Part shown: positions 32,938 through 42,870 of the stretch, piece after piece
Layout of the letters: each line of letters opens with the position of its first letter
How positions within the stretch are numbered: the first letter of the stretch is position 1
Origin: RSA9 sp036381195
GTDB taxonomy: Bacteria > Gemmatimonadota > Gemmatimonadetes > Longimicrobiales > RSA9
Assembly: GCA_036381195.1 (NCBI GenBank)
Contig: DASVDH010000116.1
Location: 1 to 64,000, forward strand
Length of the DNA: 64,000 nucleotides
Direction of reading: 5' to 3'
Notes under the pieces: model-generated
The model's input: only the letters and a program-made list of their open reading frames with translations
Told to the model about the DNA's origin: nothing
The model's database searches: none
Translations under genes and position numbers: made by a program

Positions 32938-34052
32938 GGTACCGGCTCGCGGCCGCGGACGGGACGGCGTGCGTCATCGCGGGCGGCCGCATCGCGGACG
33001 CGGCCGCGCCGTGCGAGCTCACGGTCGAGCTCGGGCCGGTGCAGCTCCTGCCCGGCCTGATCAACGCGCACGACCACCTGCACCGGAACCACTACCCGCG
33101 GCTCGGTGCGCCGCCGTACGAGGATGCGTACGCCTGGGGGCAGGACCTGCACGGGCGGTGGAAGGACGACGTCGCCCGCTGCCGCGCGCTGGACCGGAGC
33201 GACGCGCTGCTCTTCGGCGCGCTCAAGAACCTGCTCGGCGGCGTGACGACGGTCGTGCACCACGACCGCTGGGAGCCGGCGTTCGACGACGCGTTCCCGG
33301 TCCGGGTCGTGCGCACGCGCGTCGCGCATTCGCTCCGCCTCGAGCCGGACCTCGCCCGCGCCGCCGATGGCGGGCCGCCGCTGCGCGATCGGCCGCTTTG
33401 CATCCACCTCGCGGAGGGGACGAACGCCGCAGCGGCGGACGAGATCCGCGCGCTCGCGGACCTCGGGTTGCTGGATCGCCGCCTGCTCGCAGTGCACGTC
33501 GTCGGCGCGGACGACGACGGCATCCGCCGGCTCCGCGAATCGGGTGCCGCCGTCGTGTGGTGCCCGACGTCCAACGCGTTCCTGTTCGGGCGCACGGCGC
33601 CGCCCGCGCTGCTCGCGGACGGCATGGACGTGCTGCTCGGCTCGGACGCGCTGCTGACCGGCGACGGCACGCTGCTCGACGAGCTGCGCGCCGCGCGCGC
33701 CCTGGCGCTCGTGGACGACGCGCGGCTGACCGCCGCGGTGGGCGAGACCGCCGCGCGCCGGCTCGGGCTGCCCGCGCCGCGGCTCGCGCCCGGCGCGGCC
33801 GCGGACCTCGTCGCGCTACGGCGGCCGCTGCTCGAGGCGAGCGCGGCCGATGTGGATCTCGTGATCGTGGGCGGCGTGCCCCGCCTCGGCGACGAGCGGC
33901 ACGCGGAGCTGTTCGAGCGCTGCGGCGTCGCGACGGAAGGGCTCCGCGTCGGCCGTGCGGCGAAGCTCGTCGCGCGGCCGCTCGCGAGCGTGGCGCGGCG
34001 GGTCTTCGACCTCGCGCCGGAGTGCGCGCGGATCGTCGAGTGCCGGGAGTGA
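32934..34052 (+). CDS. Amidohydrolase-superfamily metal-dependent hydrolase
   Basis: 372 residues. The metal-binding HxH is in INAHDHLHRN (about residue 45). Further ligand regions are CIHLAEG, AVHVVGADDDG and LGSDALLTGDGT. Composition fits the cytosine-deaminase/atrazine-hydrolase branch. The presence of such an enzyme inside a glycan operon is unusual. It might deacylate or deaminate an intermediate, but the substrate is unknown. It ends one base from the convergent gene at 34054. Confidence 0.85.
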   Translation: MRYRLAAADGTACVIAGGRIADAAAPCELTVELGPVQLLPGLINAHDHLHRNHYPRLGAPPYEDAYAWGQDLHGRWKDDVARCRALDRSDALLFGALKNLLGGVTTVVHHDRWEPAFDDAFPVRVVRTRVAHSLRLEPDLARAADGGPPLRDRPLCIHLAEGTNAAAADEIRALADLGLLDRRLLAVHVVGADDDGIRRLRESGAAVVWCPTSNAFLFGRTAPPALLADGMDVLLGSDALLTGDGTLLDELRAARALALVDDARLTAAVGETAARRLGLPAPRLAPGAAADLVALRRPLLEASAADVDLVIVGGVPRLGDERHAELFERCGVATEGLRVGRAAKLVARPLASVARRVFDLAPECARIVECRE

Positions 34053-34053
34053 G

Positions 34054-35352
34054 CTAACGGGTGAGCCGCCGGCCGTCGCGCCACGCGGCCGTGCGGCGCA
34101 GCAGGCGGCGCAGCCGCTCCGCGTAGAGCCGGCGCAACTCGCCGAACGACGCGCCGATCCAGAGCGGCCAGATCATGTAGAGCACGCGGCGGACGTGTTC
34201 GACCGGCCCGCGCGCCCACATGATCCGCTCCGCGAGCGAGAACTGCTCGGGCCGCTGCGCGTCTGCGGGGCGGAGCCCGGTGAGCACGCGGATCGTGCGC
34301 GGCGTGGCGGCGGCGGCGAGCGCTTCGCGCGCGTCCGGGTCCACGGTCCCGGGCGCGAGCCGCTCGGCCAGCTCGAGCGCGGGGTAGGCGAAGCGCAGGG
34401 CATCCGCGCGCTCGAGGCAGGCGACGAGCTCCGGCCAGAGCAGCCGGCCGGCGGCCGCGTCGGCGCGTGCGACGAGGACGATCTCGACGAGCCGGAGCAG
34501 CGTGAGGCTGTGCAATCCCTGCGACGCGTGCACGGCGAGGTAGGCGAGGAGCAGGGGCTGGGCGAGGGCGCGGGCGGCCGGATGCACGGCGGGCCATGGC
34601 CGGGTGGCGGCGTCGAGCGGGCCGAAGCGGACCGTGCGGATGCCGAAGAAGTCCCGGTCGAGCGACGCGTGCAGGTCGAGCGTGTACGGGTCTTCGGCGT
34701 GCACGAGGGCGAGTGAGCGGAGCCGCGTCGGCGCGCCGGGCGGGATCCAGGTGGACTGCCGCGGGTACGGCTGCCGTTTCTGGAGCGTGTAGCCGGCGTC
34801 CAGGAGCGCGCGCTCCGCGGCGGAGAAGTCGCCGGCCGGCACGGCGAGGTCGAGGTCCGCGGCCGGGCGGGTCGCGGGCTCGGGGAAGTAGGCGCGTGCG
34901 GTGTGCGCGCTCTTGAGCACGGTCCCCGGGATGCCGGCGCGGGCGAGCGTGTCGAGCGCGCGGGCGAGCTCGGCGTCGAAGCGCAACGCGCGGCGGCGCG
35001 CGTGGTCGAGGTGGATGCGGAGCAGCGCGGCGGCGTCGTCGTCCACGTGGAGCTGGCCGGCCTCGACGGCGTGACCGAGGTAGGGGCCGAGCCCGGACGT
35101 GTACGCCGCCACGCTGAGCGCGAAGAGGTCGCCGGCGGGCGCCGCCAGCCGGGCAGGCCGCGGCTCGGCGGCGAGGAGATCGCTGGCGGCGCGTTCGATC
35201 GCGTCGAGCGCCGCGCGCCAGCGGGCGACGGGCACCTCCGGCCAGAGGTAGGCCGGATGCCCGCGCTCGCGCGCCCAGCGGAAGCGGGCCGCGATCTGCT
35301 CCGGCGGCATGTCCAGAGCGTCGGGCGGGAGACGGCGGAGGTCGGCAGACAT
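34054..35352 (-). CDS. Nucleotidyltransferase-like protein (PF14907-type)
   Basis: About 432 residues from ATG 35352; the frame extends to an ATG at 35433 that could be used. The recognisable part is LKSAHTARAYF...R-x-x-ADLDLAV (about 146-171), the active-site layout (Lys, then D-x-D at 166/168) of the nucleotidyltransferase family often annotated NTP_transf_5. The rest is alpha-helical without known motifs. Proteins of this type occur with HprK-like kinases in peptide and polysaccharide tailoring loci. An HprK-like gene lies 11 kb away in this locus. Confidence 0.7.
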   Translation of the reverse strand: MSADLRRLPPDALDMPPEQIAARFRWARERGHPAYLWPEVPVARWRAALDAIERAASDLLAAEPRPARLAAPAGDLFALSVAAYTSGLGPYLGHAVEAGQLHVDDDAAALLRIHLDHARRRALRFDAELARALDTLARAGIPGTVLKSAHTARAYFPEPATRPAADLDLAVPAGDFSAAERALLDAGYTLQKRQPYPRQSTWIPPGAPTRLRSLALVHAEDPYTLDLHASLDRDFFGIRTVRFGPLDAATRPWPAVHPAARALAQPLLLAYLAVHASQGLHSLTLLRLVEIVLVARADAAAGRLLWPELVACLERADALRFAYPALELAERLAPGTVDPDAREALAAAATPRTIRVLTGLRPADAQRPEQFSLAERIMWARGPVEHVRRVLYMIWPLWIGASFGELRRLYAERLRRLLRRTAAWRDGRRLTR

Positions 35353-35466
35353 CGCGTGATCCGGAAGCGGCCCGGCCGCCTCGTGCGGCCGTGGCCGGAT
35401 GGCCGCGCGGCGGAAGAAGTATCGCCGCAGCATGCACGCGCGTCAAACGTGGAAGGCAGGCGAACC

Positions 35467-36918
35467 ATGAAGATCGGGGTGAACGGCCGGTTCTACGGTG
35501 CGGCGGTGACCGGCGTACAGCGCTTCGCGCGCGAAGTCGCGGCCCGGCTGTTCGGCCGCGCCGACGATCTCGTGCTCTTCCTGCCGCGCGGCGTCGAGCC
35601 GCCCGCCGGCCTCGACGCGCGGGTCCGCGTCGTGCGCGGCACGCTGGCCGGCCGGACGTGGGAGCACCTCGAGCTGCCATGGCGGATGCGGGCCGAGCGA
35701 TGCGGTGCCCTGCTCAACCTCGCCAACGTCGCGCCCCTGGTCGGCGGGCCGCACGTCCTGGTGCTGCACGACGTGCTCGCGATCACGAACCCGGAGTGGT
35801 TCTCGCGGCGCTTCGCCGCGTGGTACCGGTTCGCGCAGGGGCGGTGGGCCAGGCGCGCGGCGCGCGTCGCCACCGTCTCGGGCTGGGTGCGGGACGAGGC
35901 CGCCCGGGTGCTGGGGCTGGACCCGGACCTCATCACCGTGGTGGCGCAGGGGATCGAGCCCTTCGACCGGCCCGCCAGCCCCGAGGCGATCCGCGTCGCG
36001 CGTCAACGCTGGGCCCTGCCGGACACGTACCTGCTCGCGGTGGCGGGCGGCGACCCGCGCAAGAACGTGCGCTTCCTGCTTCGCATGCTGGCGCGCTGGC
36101 GCGGCATGCGCGGCGTCGCGCCGACGCTGATCGTGGTGGGCGGGTCCCGCCCGGCCGTGCACGGGTACGCGAGCGGGCGCGGCCCCGACGCCGGCGGCTA
36201 CGACGAGGCGGAGATCCGCGCGGCGGGCGACGTGCGGTTCCTCGGCCGCGTGGATGACGAGGACCTGCGCACGCTGTACACGGCCGCGACGGTGTTCTGC
36301 TTCCCCTCGGAGGCGGAAGGGTTCGGCCGCCCGCCGCTCGAGGCGATGGGCTGTGGGACGCCCGTCGTGGTCGCGCCCTATGGGCCGGCGCACGAGGTGC
36401 TGGGCGGCGTCGCGCCCATCATCGAGCTCGAGACCGGGCGCTGGATCCAGACGCTCGAACGGCTGCTCCGCTCCCCCGAGGAGCGGCGCGCGCTGGCCGA
36501 GGCGGGCCGGCGCCACGCGCTGCGCTACCGTTGGGACGCGACGGCAGACGCATTGCTCGCGCTGTGCCGCGAGGTCGCGGGCGCGCCGGAAGCAGAAGTG
36601 CCCGCGCCCGTGCCCCTCGTGCAGGACGCCGCATACTCCTCGTTGCCTGCGGCGCCGGAGCCCGCGACACCCGAGGCCGCGGCACCGGAGACCGCGGCGG
36701 CGGAGACCGCGGCACGGGAGACGGCAGGGCCAGAGCCCGCAGCGGCGGAGACCGGCGCGCCCGGGCCGGGGGACGCGCCGCCGGCTCCGGCCATCCGGCG
36801 CCGTCGTCGCCGGGCATCGCCGGGCAGCGATGTCGCGCGCCGCCGCCCCCCGGAGGAGCGCGCGGCCTCTCCCGGCGCGCACGCGCACGCGCGTGAGGAG
36901 CCGCCGGAGGAGGCGTGA
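35467..36918 (+). CDS. Glycosyltransferase family 4 with repetitive C-terminal tail
   Basis: 483 residues. GT-B core of about 375 residues: MKIGVNGRFYGAAVTGVQRF at the start, AVAGGDPRKNVRFLL, and the donor-site SEAEGFGRPPLEAMGCGTPV. The last 100 residues are a low-complexity tail of Glu/Thr/Ala/Pro repeats, then Arg-rich clusters. ATG 35467 follows GGAAGGCAGG. The stop overlaps the next start as TGATG. The tail is absent from typical family members and is probably disordered. Confidence 0.88.
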   Translation: MKIGVNGRFYGAAVTGVQRFAREVAARLFGRADDLVLFLPRGVEPPAGLDARVRVVRGTLAGRTWEHLELPWRMRAERCGALLNLANVAPLVGGPHVLVLHDVLAITNPEWFSRRFAAWYRFAQGRWARRAARVATVSGWVRDEAARVLGLDPDLITVVAQGIEPFDRPASPEAIRVARQRWALPDTYLLAVAGGDPRKNVRFLLRMLARWRGMRGVAPTLIVVGGSRPAVHGYASGRGPDAGGYDEAEIRAAGDVRFLGRVDDEDLRTLYTAATVFCFPSEAEGFGRPPLEAMGCGTPVVVAPYGPAHEVLGGVAPIIELETGRWIQTLERLLRSPEERRALAEAGRRHALRYRWDATADALLALCREVAGAPEAEVPAPVPLVQDAAYSSLPAAPEPATPEAAAPETAAAETAARETAGPEPAAAETGAPGPGDAPPAPAIRRRRRRASPGSDVARRRPPEERAASPGAHAHAREEPPEEA

Positions 36919-38069
36919 TGCGCGTCGCGCTGGTGCACGACTGGCTCACGGGCATGCGGGGCGGCGAGCGCGTGCTCGAAGAGCTGATCGGCCTGTGGCC
37001 CGACGCGGAGATCTTCACGCTGCTGCACGTGCCGGGCTCCGTCTCGCCGGTCATCGAGAGCCGGCCGATCCACGCGTCGTTCATCGGCCGGCTGCCGGGC
37101 GTGGCGCGGCGCTACCGCAGCCTGCTGCCGCTCTTCCCCGCCGCGATCGAGCGGTTCGACCTGCGCGGCTTCGACCTCGTCGTCTCCAGCAGCCACTGCG
37201 TGGCCAAGGGCGTACGGCCCCCCGGCGCGCCCCACGTGTGCTACTGCCACACGCCGATGCGCTACGTCTGGGACCTGTACGACGACTATTTCGGCCCGGG
37301 CCGCGCAGCGCTGCCGGTGCGCTTGCTCATGCCCGCGGTCGCGGCCTGGCTGCGGCGTTGGGATCGGCGGACCGCGGCGCGCGTGGATACCTTCATCGCC
37401 AACTCCGCGCACGTGCGCGAGCGGATCCGCCGCTGCTACGGCCGCGACGCCATCGTCGTCCACCCTCCGGTGGACGTGGAACGCTTCCGGCCGGCCGCGA
37501 CGCGCGAGGACTTCTACCTGATCGTCTCTGCGCTCGTCCCCTACAAGCGCGTGGACCTGGCCATCGAGGCGTTCAACCGGCTCGGCCGGCCGCTGGTGAT
37601 CGCCGGGACCGGGCCGGAGCTGGGACGGCTGCGCCGCATCGCGCGGCCCAACATCCGCTTCGCCGGCTGGCTGCCGGACGAGGAGATCGCCGACCTCTAC
37701 GCACGCTGCCGCGCCTTCATCTTCCCGGGCATCGAGGACTTCGGCATCACGGCGGTCGAGGCGCAGGCCGCGGGCGCGCCGGTGATCGCGTACGGGGCAG
37801 GCGGCGCGCTCGAGACCGTGATCGGCTGGGATGGCCGCCGCGCGGACGCGACCGGCGTGTTCTTCGATGAGGCCACACCGGAGGCGCTCGCCGCGGCGGT
37901 CGAGCGCGCGGACCGTGCACCGTTCGACCCGGCGGCGCTGCGGGCCAGCGCGGAGCGGTTCTCGCCCCACGCGTTCCGGCAGGGGATGCTGGACGTGGTG
38001 GAGCGGCTGGTGAGCGTGGACGGAGACGGCGCGGCGCGCGTTGCCGCGGAGGGTCAGGCCGGGCCATAA
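36918..38069 (+). CDS. Glycosyltransferase family 4 (WbaZ-like)
   Basis: 383 residues. The N-terminus (VALVHDWLTGMRGGERVLEE) and the segment CYCHTPMRYVWDLYDDYF are typical of the mannosyltransferase-like WbaZ/MtfB subgroup of GT4. The C-terminal domain has SALVPYKRVDLAIEAFNRLG and GIEDFGITAVEAQAAGAPVIA. GGAGGAGG sits at ideal distance from ATG 36918. It is the last gene of the polysaccharide locus. Mannose as donor is a guess from the subfamily. Confidence 0.9.
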   Translation: MRVALVHDWLTGMRGGERVLEELIGLWPDAEIFTLLHVPGSVSPVIESRPIHASFIGRLPGVARRYRSLLPLFPAAIERFDLRGFDLVVSSSHCVAKGVRPPGAPHVCYCHTPMRYVWDLYDDYFGPGRAALPVRLLMPAVAAWLRRWDRRTAARVDTFIANSAHVRERIRRCYGRDAIVVHPPVDVERFRPAATREDFYLIVSALVPYKRVDLAIEAFNRLGRPLVIAGTGPELGRLRRIARPNIRFAGWLPDEEIADLYARCRAFIFPGIEDFGITAVEAQAAGAPVIAYGAGGALETVIGWDGRRADATGVFFDEATPEALAAAVERADRAPFDPAALRASAERFSPHAFRQGMLDVVERLVSVDGDGAARVAAEGQAGP

Positions 38070-38110
38070 TACCCGGGCCCTCAGCCACCTCTCGTCAGGA
38101 GGGATGCGTG

Positions 38111-41017
38111 ATGCCCGGGTTCCGCACGCTTGCCGCAGTTCTCGCCGTGCTCCTGGCCCCGTCCACCGCCGCGGCCCAGACGGCCGCGAAGAAGGCGCTC
38201 GACCACTCCGACTACGACCTCTGGAACCGGATCACCGCGCCGGCGCTCTCCGCCGACGGCCGCGCCGCGCTCTACGGCCTCGACTCCGAGGCCAGGGACC
38301 CGGTCCTCGTCGTCCAGCCGCTCGCCGCCGGCGCGGCCGAGCCCATCCGCATCGAGCGGGGCGAGGCGGGCGAGTTCAGCCACGATGGCCGCTTCGTCGT
38401 CTTCCGGCTCGAGCCGTCCAAGGCGGCGGTCGAGGAGGCGAAGAAGGAGCGCGCCAGGGCGGCCGACATGCCGCGGGACTCGCTCGGCATCCTGGACCTG
38501 CGCACGGGCGCGGTCGTGCGCATCGCGGACCTGCGCGATTTCGCGCTGCCCGAGGAGGCCGGCGGCTGGCTCGCCTACCGGCTCCGGCGGGAGGCGGGGC
38601 AAGACAGCGCACGCGCGGACCGGGACAGCACGCGTGCGCGCGAGCCCGCCGGCGAGCCCGAGGAGGCGGGGGAGCCCGAGCGGCCGCGGCGCCGCGAGCG
38701 GCACAAGGAAGAGGGCTCGACGCTCGTCGTCCGCAACCTGGAGACGAGTGAGGAGCGCCGGATCGAATCCGTGCACCTCTACCGGTTCTCGCGCGATGGC
38801 AGGCGGCTCGCCTACACGGTCTCGACGCGCGGCGGCGAGGGTGACGGCGTGTTCGTCCTCGACCTCGCCTCCGGCCGGACCACCACGCTGCTGGCAGGCG
38901 AGGGGGAGTACACGGGGCTGGTCTTCGACCGGGCGGGCCGGCAGGTCGCCTTCCTCTCGAATCGCGACGACTACGAGGCGGCGCAGCCGGCGTACACGCT
39001 CTACGTCTGGGAGGAAGGCCGGGACTCCGCGCGGGTCGTGGCCGCGGCCGGCACGAGAGGGATCCCGGAGGGCTGGTGGATCAGCGAGCACGCGACGCCG
39101 TCGTTCTCGGAGAGCGGCCGCCGCCTGCTGTTCGGCACGGCGCCGCGGCCGGCCCCGGAGCCGGAGGACTCGACGCCCGAGGGCGAGAAGGTGATCCTCG
39201 ACGTGTGGCACTGGAAGGACCCCTACATCCAGCCGATGCAGCTCCGGCGGCTCGATCGCGAGCGCCGGCGCTCCTACCAGGCCGTGGCGCATCTGCGCGA
39301 GGGCCGCATCGTGCAGCTCGCCACCGCGGAGGTGCCGGAGGTCACCGTCGCGCGCGGCGGCGACGGGCGCATCGCGCTCGGCCGCTCCGACCTGCCCTAC
39401 CGCCAGGCCGTCTCCTGGGACCGCGCGAGCAACGACATCTACCTGGTGGACGTCGAGACCGGCGAGCGCAGCAAGGTGCTCGAGAACGTGCGGGGCAACG
39501 TCTCGATCTCGCCGGAAGGGAAGTACCTGACCTGGTTCGACGGGCAGGCGCGTGCGTGGTTCGCGATGGACGTGGAGACCCGGCACGTGGCGAACATCTC
39601 GAGCGGCATCCCGTACCCCGTGCATGACGAGCTGGACGACACGCCGGACGAGCCACGCCCCTACGGCAGCGCCGGCTGGACCCGGGGCGACGAGCGCGTC
39701 CTCATCTACGACCGGCACGACATCTGGCTGGTGGACCCCGCCGGCCGTGCCGCGCCACGCAACATCACCGAGGGGCTCGGCCGCCGCGAGAACCTCCGCC
39801 TCCGCTACGTGGCGCTCGACCCGGAGGCACGCGCCATCGATCCGGGGGAGGACCTGCTGCTCGAGGCGTTCCACTACCGCACCAAGGCCAGCGGCTTCTA
39901 CCGCGACCGGGTCGCCGGGAGCGCGCCGCCGCGGCGGCTCATGATGGAGGACCGCTCGTTCGGCAGGCCTCGCCGCGCCGAGAAGGCGCCGGTCCTGATG
40001 CTGACGCGGGAGAGCTTCCGCGAGTTCCCCGACCTCTACGTCACGGACGCGGACTTCTCCGCGCTGCGGCGGATCAGCGACGCGAACCCCCAGCAGGCGG
40101 AGTACCGCTGGGGCACGGCCGAGCTGTTCGAGTGGCGCTCCGCGGACGGCACGCCGCTCCAGGGCGTGCTGTACAAGCCGGACGACTTCGATCCAGCGCG
40201 CAAGTACCCTCTGCTGGTCTACTTCTACGAGCGGCTCTCGCAGAACCTGCACGACTACATCCCGCCCGCGGCGGGCAGATCCAGCATCAACATCACGTTC
40301 TACGTGAGCCGGGGCTACCTCGTCTTCACGCCGGACATTCCGTACGAGATCGGCTATCCGGGCGAAAGCGCGCTCTCCGCCGTCGTGCCCGGCGTGCTCG
40401 CGCTGATCGACGAGGGCTTCGTGGATCCCGCGCGCATCGGCGTGCAGGGCCACAGTTGGGGCGGCTACCAGGTCGCCTTCATGATCACGCGGACCAACCT
40501 GTTCGCCGCCGCGATCGCCGGCGCGCCCGTCGCCAACATGGTGAGCGCGTACGGCGGCATCCGGTGGGGCACGGGAATGAGCCGCATGTTCCAGTACGAG
40601 CAGACGCAGAGCCGGATCGGCGGCTCGTTGTGGCAGCGCCCGCTCCAGTTCATCGAGAACTCACCCATCTTCTGGGCGGACAAGGTCCAGACGCCGCTGC
40701 TCATGCTGCACAACGACGAGGACGGCGCCGTGCCCTGGTACCAGGGCATCGAGTACTTCCTCGCGTTGCGCCGGCTGGGCAAGCCCGTATGGCTGATCAA
40801 CTACAACGGCGAGGACCACGGCCTCACGAGGGAGCAGAACCGCAAGGACTGGGCGATCCGGATGCAGCAGTTCTTCGACCACTACCTCATGGACGCGCCC
40901 GCGCCGGTCTGGCTGGCGCAGGGGATCCCCGCGACCGAGAAGGGGAGGACGCTGGGACTCGAGCTGTTGACGGAGGAAGAGGAACCGGCCCGGGTGGCGA
41001 CGCCGGAAGGGCGCTGA
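38111..41017 (+). CDS. Secreted S9-family (prolyl oligopeptidase-like) peptidase
   Basis: 968 residues. A signal peptide covers residues 1-23 (ends TAAAQ). A long beta-propeller region with WD40-like TolB repeats is followed by a C-terminal alpha/beta-hydrolase domain (about 680-945). The catalytic triad is readable as Ser782 (GHSWGGYQ), Asp871 (HNDEDGAVPW) and His903 (GEDHGL). ATG 38111 is eight bases after AGGAGG; GTG 38108 is possible. Longer than dipeptidyl peptidase IV-type enzymes mainly in the propeller. Likely a periplasmic or secreted peptidase for nutrient peptides. Confidence 0.92.
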   Translation: MPGFRTLAAVLAVLLAPSTAAAQTAAKKALDHSDYDLWNRITAPALSADGRAALYGLDSEARDPVLVVQPLAAGAAEPIRIERGEAGEFSHDGRFVVFRLEPSKAAVEEAKKERARAADMPRDSLGILDLRTGAVVRIADLRDFALPEEAGGWLAYRLRREAGQDSARADRDSTRAREPAGEPEEAGEPERPRRRERHKEEGSTLVVRNLETSEERRIESVHLYRFSRDGRRLAYTVSTRGGEGDGVFVLDLASGRTTTLLAGEGEYTGLVFDRAGRQVAFLSNRDDYEAAQPAYTLYVWEEGRDSARVVAAAGTRGIPEGWWISEHATPSFSESGRRLLFGTAPRPAPEPEDSTPEGEKVILDVWHWKDPYIQPMQLRRLDRERRRSYQAVAHLREGRIVQLATAEVPEVTVARGGDGRIALGRSDLPYRQAVSWDRASNDIYLVDVETGERSKVLENVRGNVSISPEGKYLTWFDGQARAWFAMDVETRHVANISSGIPYPVHDELDDTPDEPRPYGSAGWTRGDERVLIYDRHDIWLVDPAGRAAPRNITEGLGRRENLRLRYVALDPEARAIDPGEDLLLEAFHYRTKASGFYRDRVAGSAPPRRLMMEDRSFGRPRRAEKAPVLMLTRESFREFPDLYVTDADFSALRRISDANPQQAEYRWGTAELFEWRSADGTPLQGVLYKPDDFDPARKYPLLVYFYERLSQNLHDYIPPAAGRSSINITFYVSRGYLVFTPDIPYEIGYPGESALSAVVPGVLALIDEGFVDPARIGVQGHSWGGYQVAFMITRTNLFAAAIAGAPVANMVSAYGGIRWGTGMSRMFQYEQTQSRIGGSLWQRPLQFIENSPIFWADKVQTPLLMLHNDEDGAVPWYQGIEYFLALRRLGKPVWLINYNGEDHGLTREQNRKDWAIRMQQFFDHYLMDAPAPVWLAQGIPATEKGRTLGLELLTEEEEPARVATPEGR

Positions 41018-41218
41018 CAGGAAGGGAGGAGGGCGCCTCCGCCAGAGCCCTCTCCGCACCCCCAGGGCAAGCCCCCACCGGGATGCCGCGAGCGGCGGGA
41101 GGCGCTGCCGGCGGCGGCAGGGAGTCCTCGATGTCAAAGTCGGTGGAGGTCGGGAGTCAGCCCGTCCTGTGCCTCCAGTGAAGCACGGCTCGGCGGGCGG
41201 CGCCACGCCGCCCGCCGC

Positions 41219-42715
41219 TCAGTCTTCCGTCCGCACCTCGGTCGTGTGCTCCACCCCGTCGTAGCTGAGCACGACGGGCTCCTCGTCCACGTACGTCTCG
41301 AGGTGCACCGGGCGCTTCCACAGCGCCTGGACGTTCTCCAGCGTTTCCAGCGCGTAATCCAGCTTGAGCGGCACGCCCTCGTAGCGGTGATGCAGCACCA
41401 GCTCGCCGCGGTTCAGGAAGTTCGCGTCTCGCACCTCGATCCACGGCTGGCCGAAGTTGGTCAGCATGAACAGCAGCTTCTCCTTCACCGCCTTGAAGTC
41501 CCGGTCCGCGATCACGTACTGGCCCGTCATCGCGTTGTACTCGTACGTGAAGAGCCCGTGCTCACGCACGAAGTCGGGCGTCAGGAACTCGTCGATGAAG
41601 GTCACGTCGTTGTAGTGCCGCCGCACCTCGAAGATCTTCTCCCGACCCTTCATCTCGCCCGTGTCCCACGTCTTCTTGAGGTGGAAGTCGTCGCATGCCT
41701 CCCAGTCCGCGCCGTGCCGGCCCTTGTCCCAGCGCATCTCGATGTCACGCCACAGCTCGAGGCCGAGCTTGTAGGGGTTCAGGCGGCCGGGGTACGGCGC
41801 CATCGTGCCTGCGTGGTGGTCCGCGTAGTCCACCAGCTCGGACGGGTCCAACGACTTCTCGGTCATGATCTTCGAGTGCCAGTACGAAGCCCAGCCCTCG
41901 TTCATGATCTTGGTCCGGCCCTGGGGCGCGAAGTAGTAGGCCTCCTCGCGCACGATGCCGAGCACGTCCCGCTCCCAGTTCTTCAGCGGAGCGTGCTCCA
42001 GCAGGAACAGCAGCACGTCCTTCTCGGGCCGTGGAGGGAAGTGTTCCTCCTCCCGCTGCTCCGCCTCGAGCCGCCGCCGCTCCGCCTCGAGCACCGGCCG
42101 CGGGTTGATGTACTCGTCCATGTACTCTTTGGCTCGCAGCTTCTTCGGCTCCGGGCGCTGCGGCTCCTCGTCCACCAGCGGCGGCGGCTCCCAGCGCCGG
42201 CGCTTGATGTGCGGCGCGTTGTAGTCGATCAGGTTGTCCAGCGAGAGGCAACGGTCCAGGAACCGCTCGACCTCTTCCTCGCCGTGTAGCTCCATGTAGC
42301 GGCGCACGCGCGCGGCGTGGTTCGCCACCTCGTCCACCATCTTCCTGTTCGTGTGGGCGAACGAGAAGTTGTTCTTGAAGAAGTCGCCGTGCCCGCACAC
42401 GTGGGCCATGACCAGCTTCTGGTCCACCAGGTGGTTGGCTGCCAGCAGGTACGCGTACGTGGGGTCGTTGTTGATCACCATCTCGTAGATCTTCGAGAGG
42501 CCGTACGCGTAGGAGCGGGACAGCTCGATGTACTCCATCCCGAAGCGCCAGTGCGGGTAGCGCGCGGGGTACCCGCCGTACGCGGCCACCTCGTTGATCT
42601 CCTCCCAGTCCAGCACCTCGTACACGATCTCGAAGAAATCGAGGCCGTACTCGCGCGCGTACTCCTCGGTACGCTCCTGGAGAGCGCGAAGCTCGGGGGT
42701 GAGGGGATGCGGCAT
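41219..42715 (-). CDS. spoVR: SpoVR family protein
   Basis: 498 residues, full length for the family. The conserved N-terminal block (TEEYAREYGLDFFEIVYEVL), the segment AHVCGHGDFFKNN and the block MNEGWASYWHSKIM are clear. SpoVR (YcgB in E. coli) accompanies the PrkA kinase and YhbH/YeaH in many phyla. In spore-formers it affects the spore cortex; elsewhere it is linked to stress or stationary phase. It is the last of the three-gene group on the minus strand. Confidence 0.95.
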   Translation of the reverse strand: MPHPLTPELRALQERTEEYAREYGLDFFEIVYEVLDWEEINEVAAYGGYPARYPHWRFGMEYIELSRSYAYGLSKIYEMVINNDPTYAYLLAANHLVDQKLVMAHVCGHGDFFKNNFSFAHTNRKMVDEVANHAARVRRYMELHGEEEVERFLDRCLSLDNLIDYNAPHIKRRRWEPPPLVDEEPQRPEPKKLRAKEYMDEYINPRPVLEAERRRLEAEQREEEHFPPRPEKDVLLFLLEHAPLKNWERDVLGIVREEAYYFAPQGRTKIMNEGWASYWHSKIMTEKSLDPSELVDYADHHAGTMAPYPGRLNPYKLGLELWRDIEMRWDKGRHGADWEACDDFHLKKTWDTGEMKGREKIFEVRRHYNDVTFIDEFLTPDFVREHGLFTYEYNAMTGQYVIADRDFKAVKEKLLFMLTNFGQPWIEVRDANFLNRGELVLHHRYEGVPLKLDYALETLENVQALWKRPVHLETYVDEEPVVLSYDGVEHTTEVRTED

Positions 42716-42870
42716 GGGTTGCGACTACCTCCCAGACGATTCGGGGCGCCGCGCAGCGACGCCCGCCCTGGGCGCCACTGCCGGCCCGGGCCGCGGCTCT
42801 GCCTGTGTCCGGCCATCGGGGCGCCGGCCTGCCTGGCCGGCGGGGGACGGCGCCCCGGGGCCGGCGCGGC

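Noticed and set aside
22332..35352. Lasso-peptide or other RiPP cluster
   Set aside because: An HprK-like kinase and a nucleotidyltransferase-like protein are present, but no asparagine-synthase-like cyclase, transglutaminase-like protease, PqqD or candidate precursor was found.
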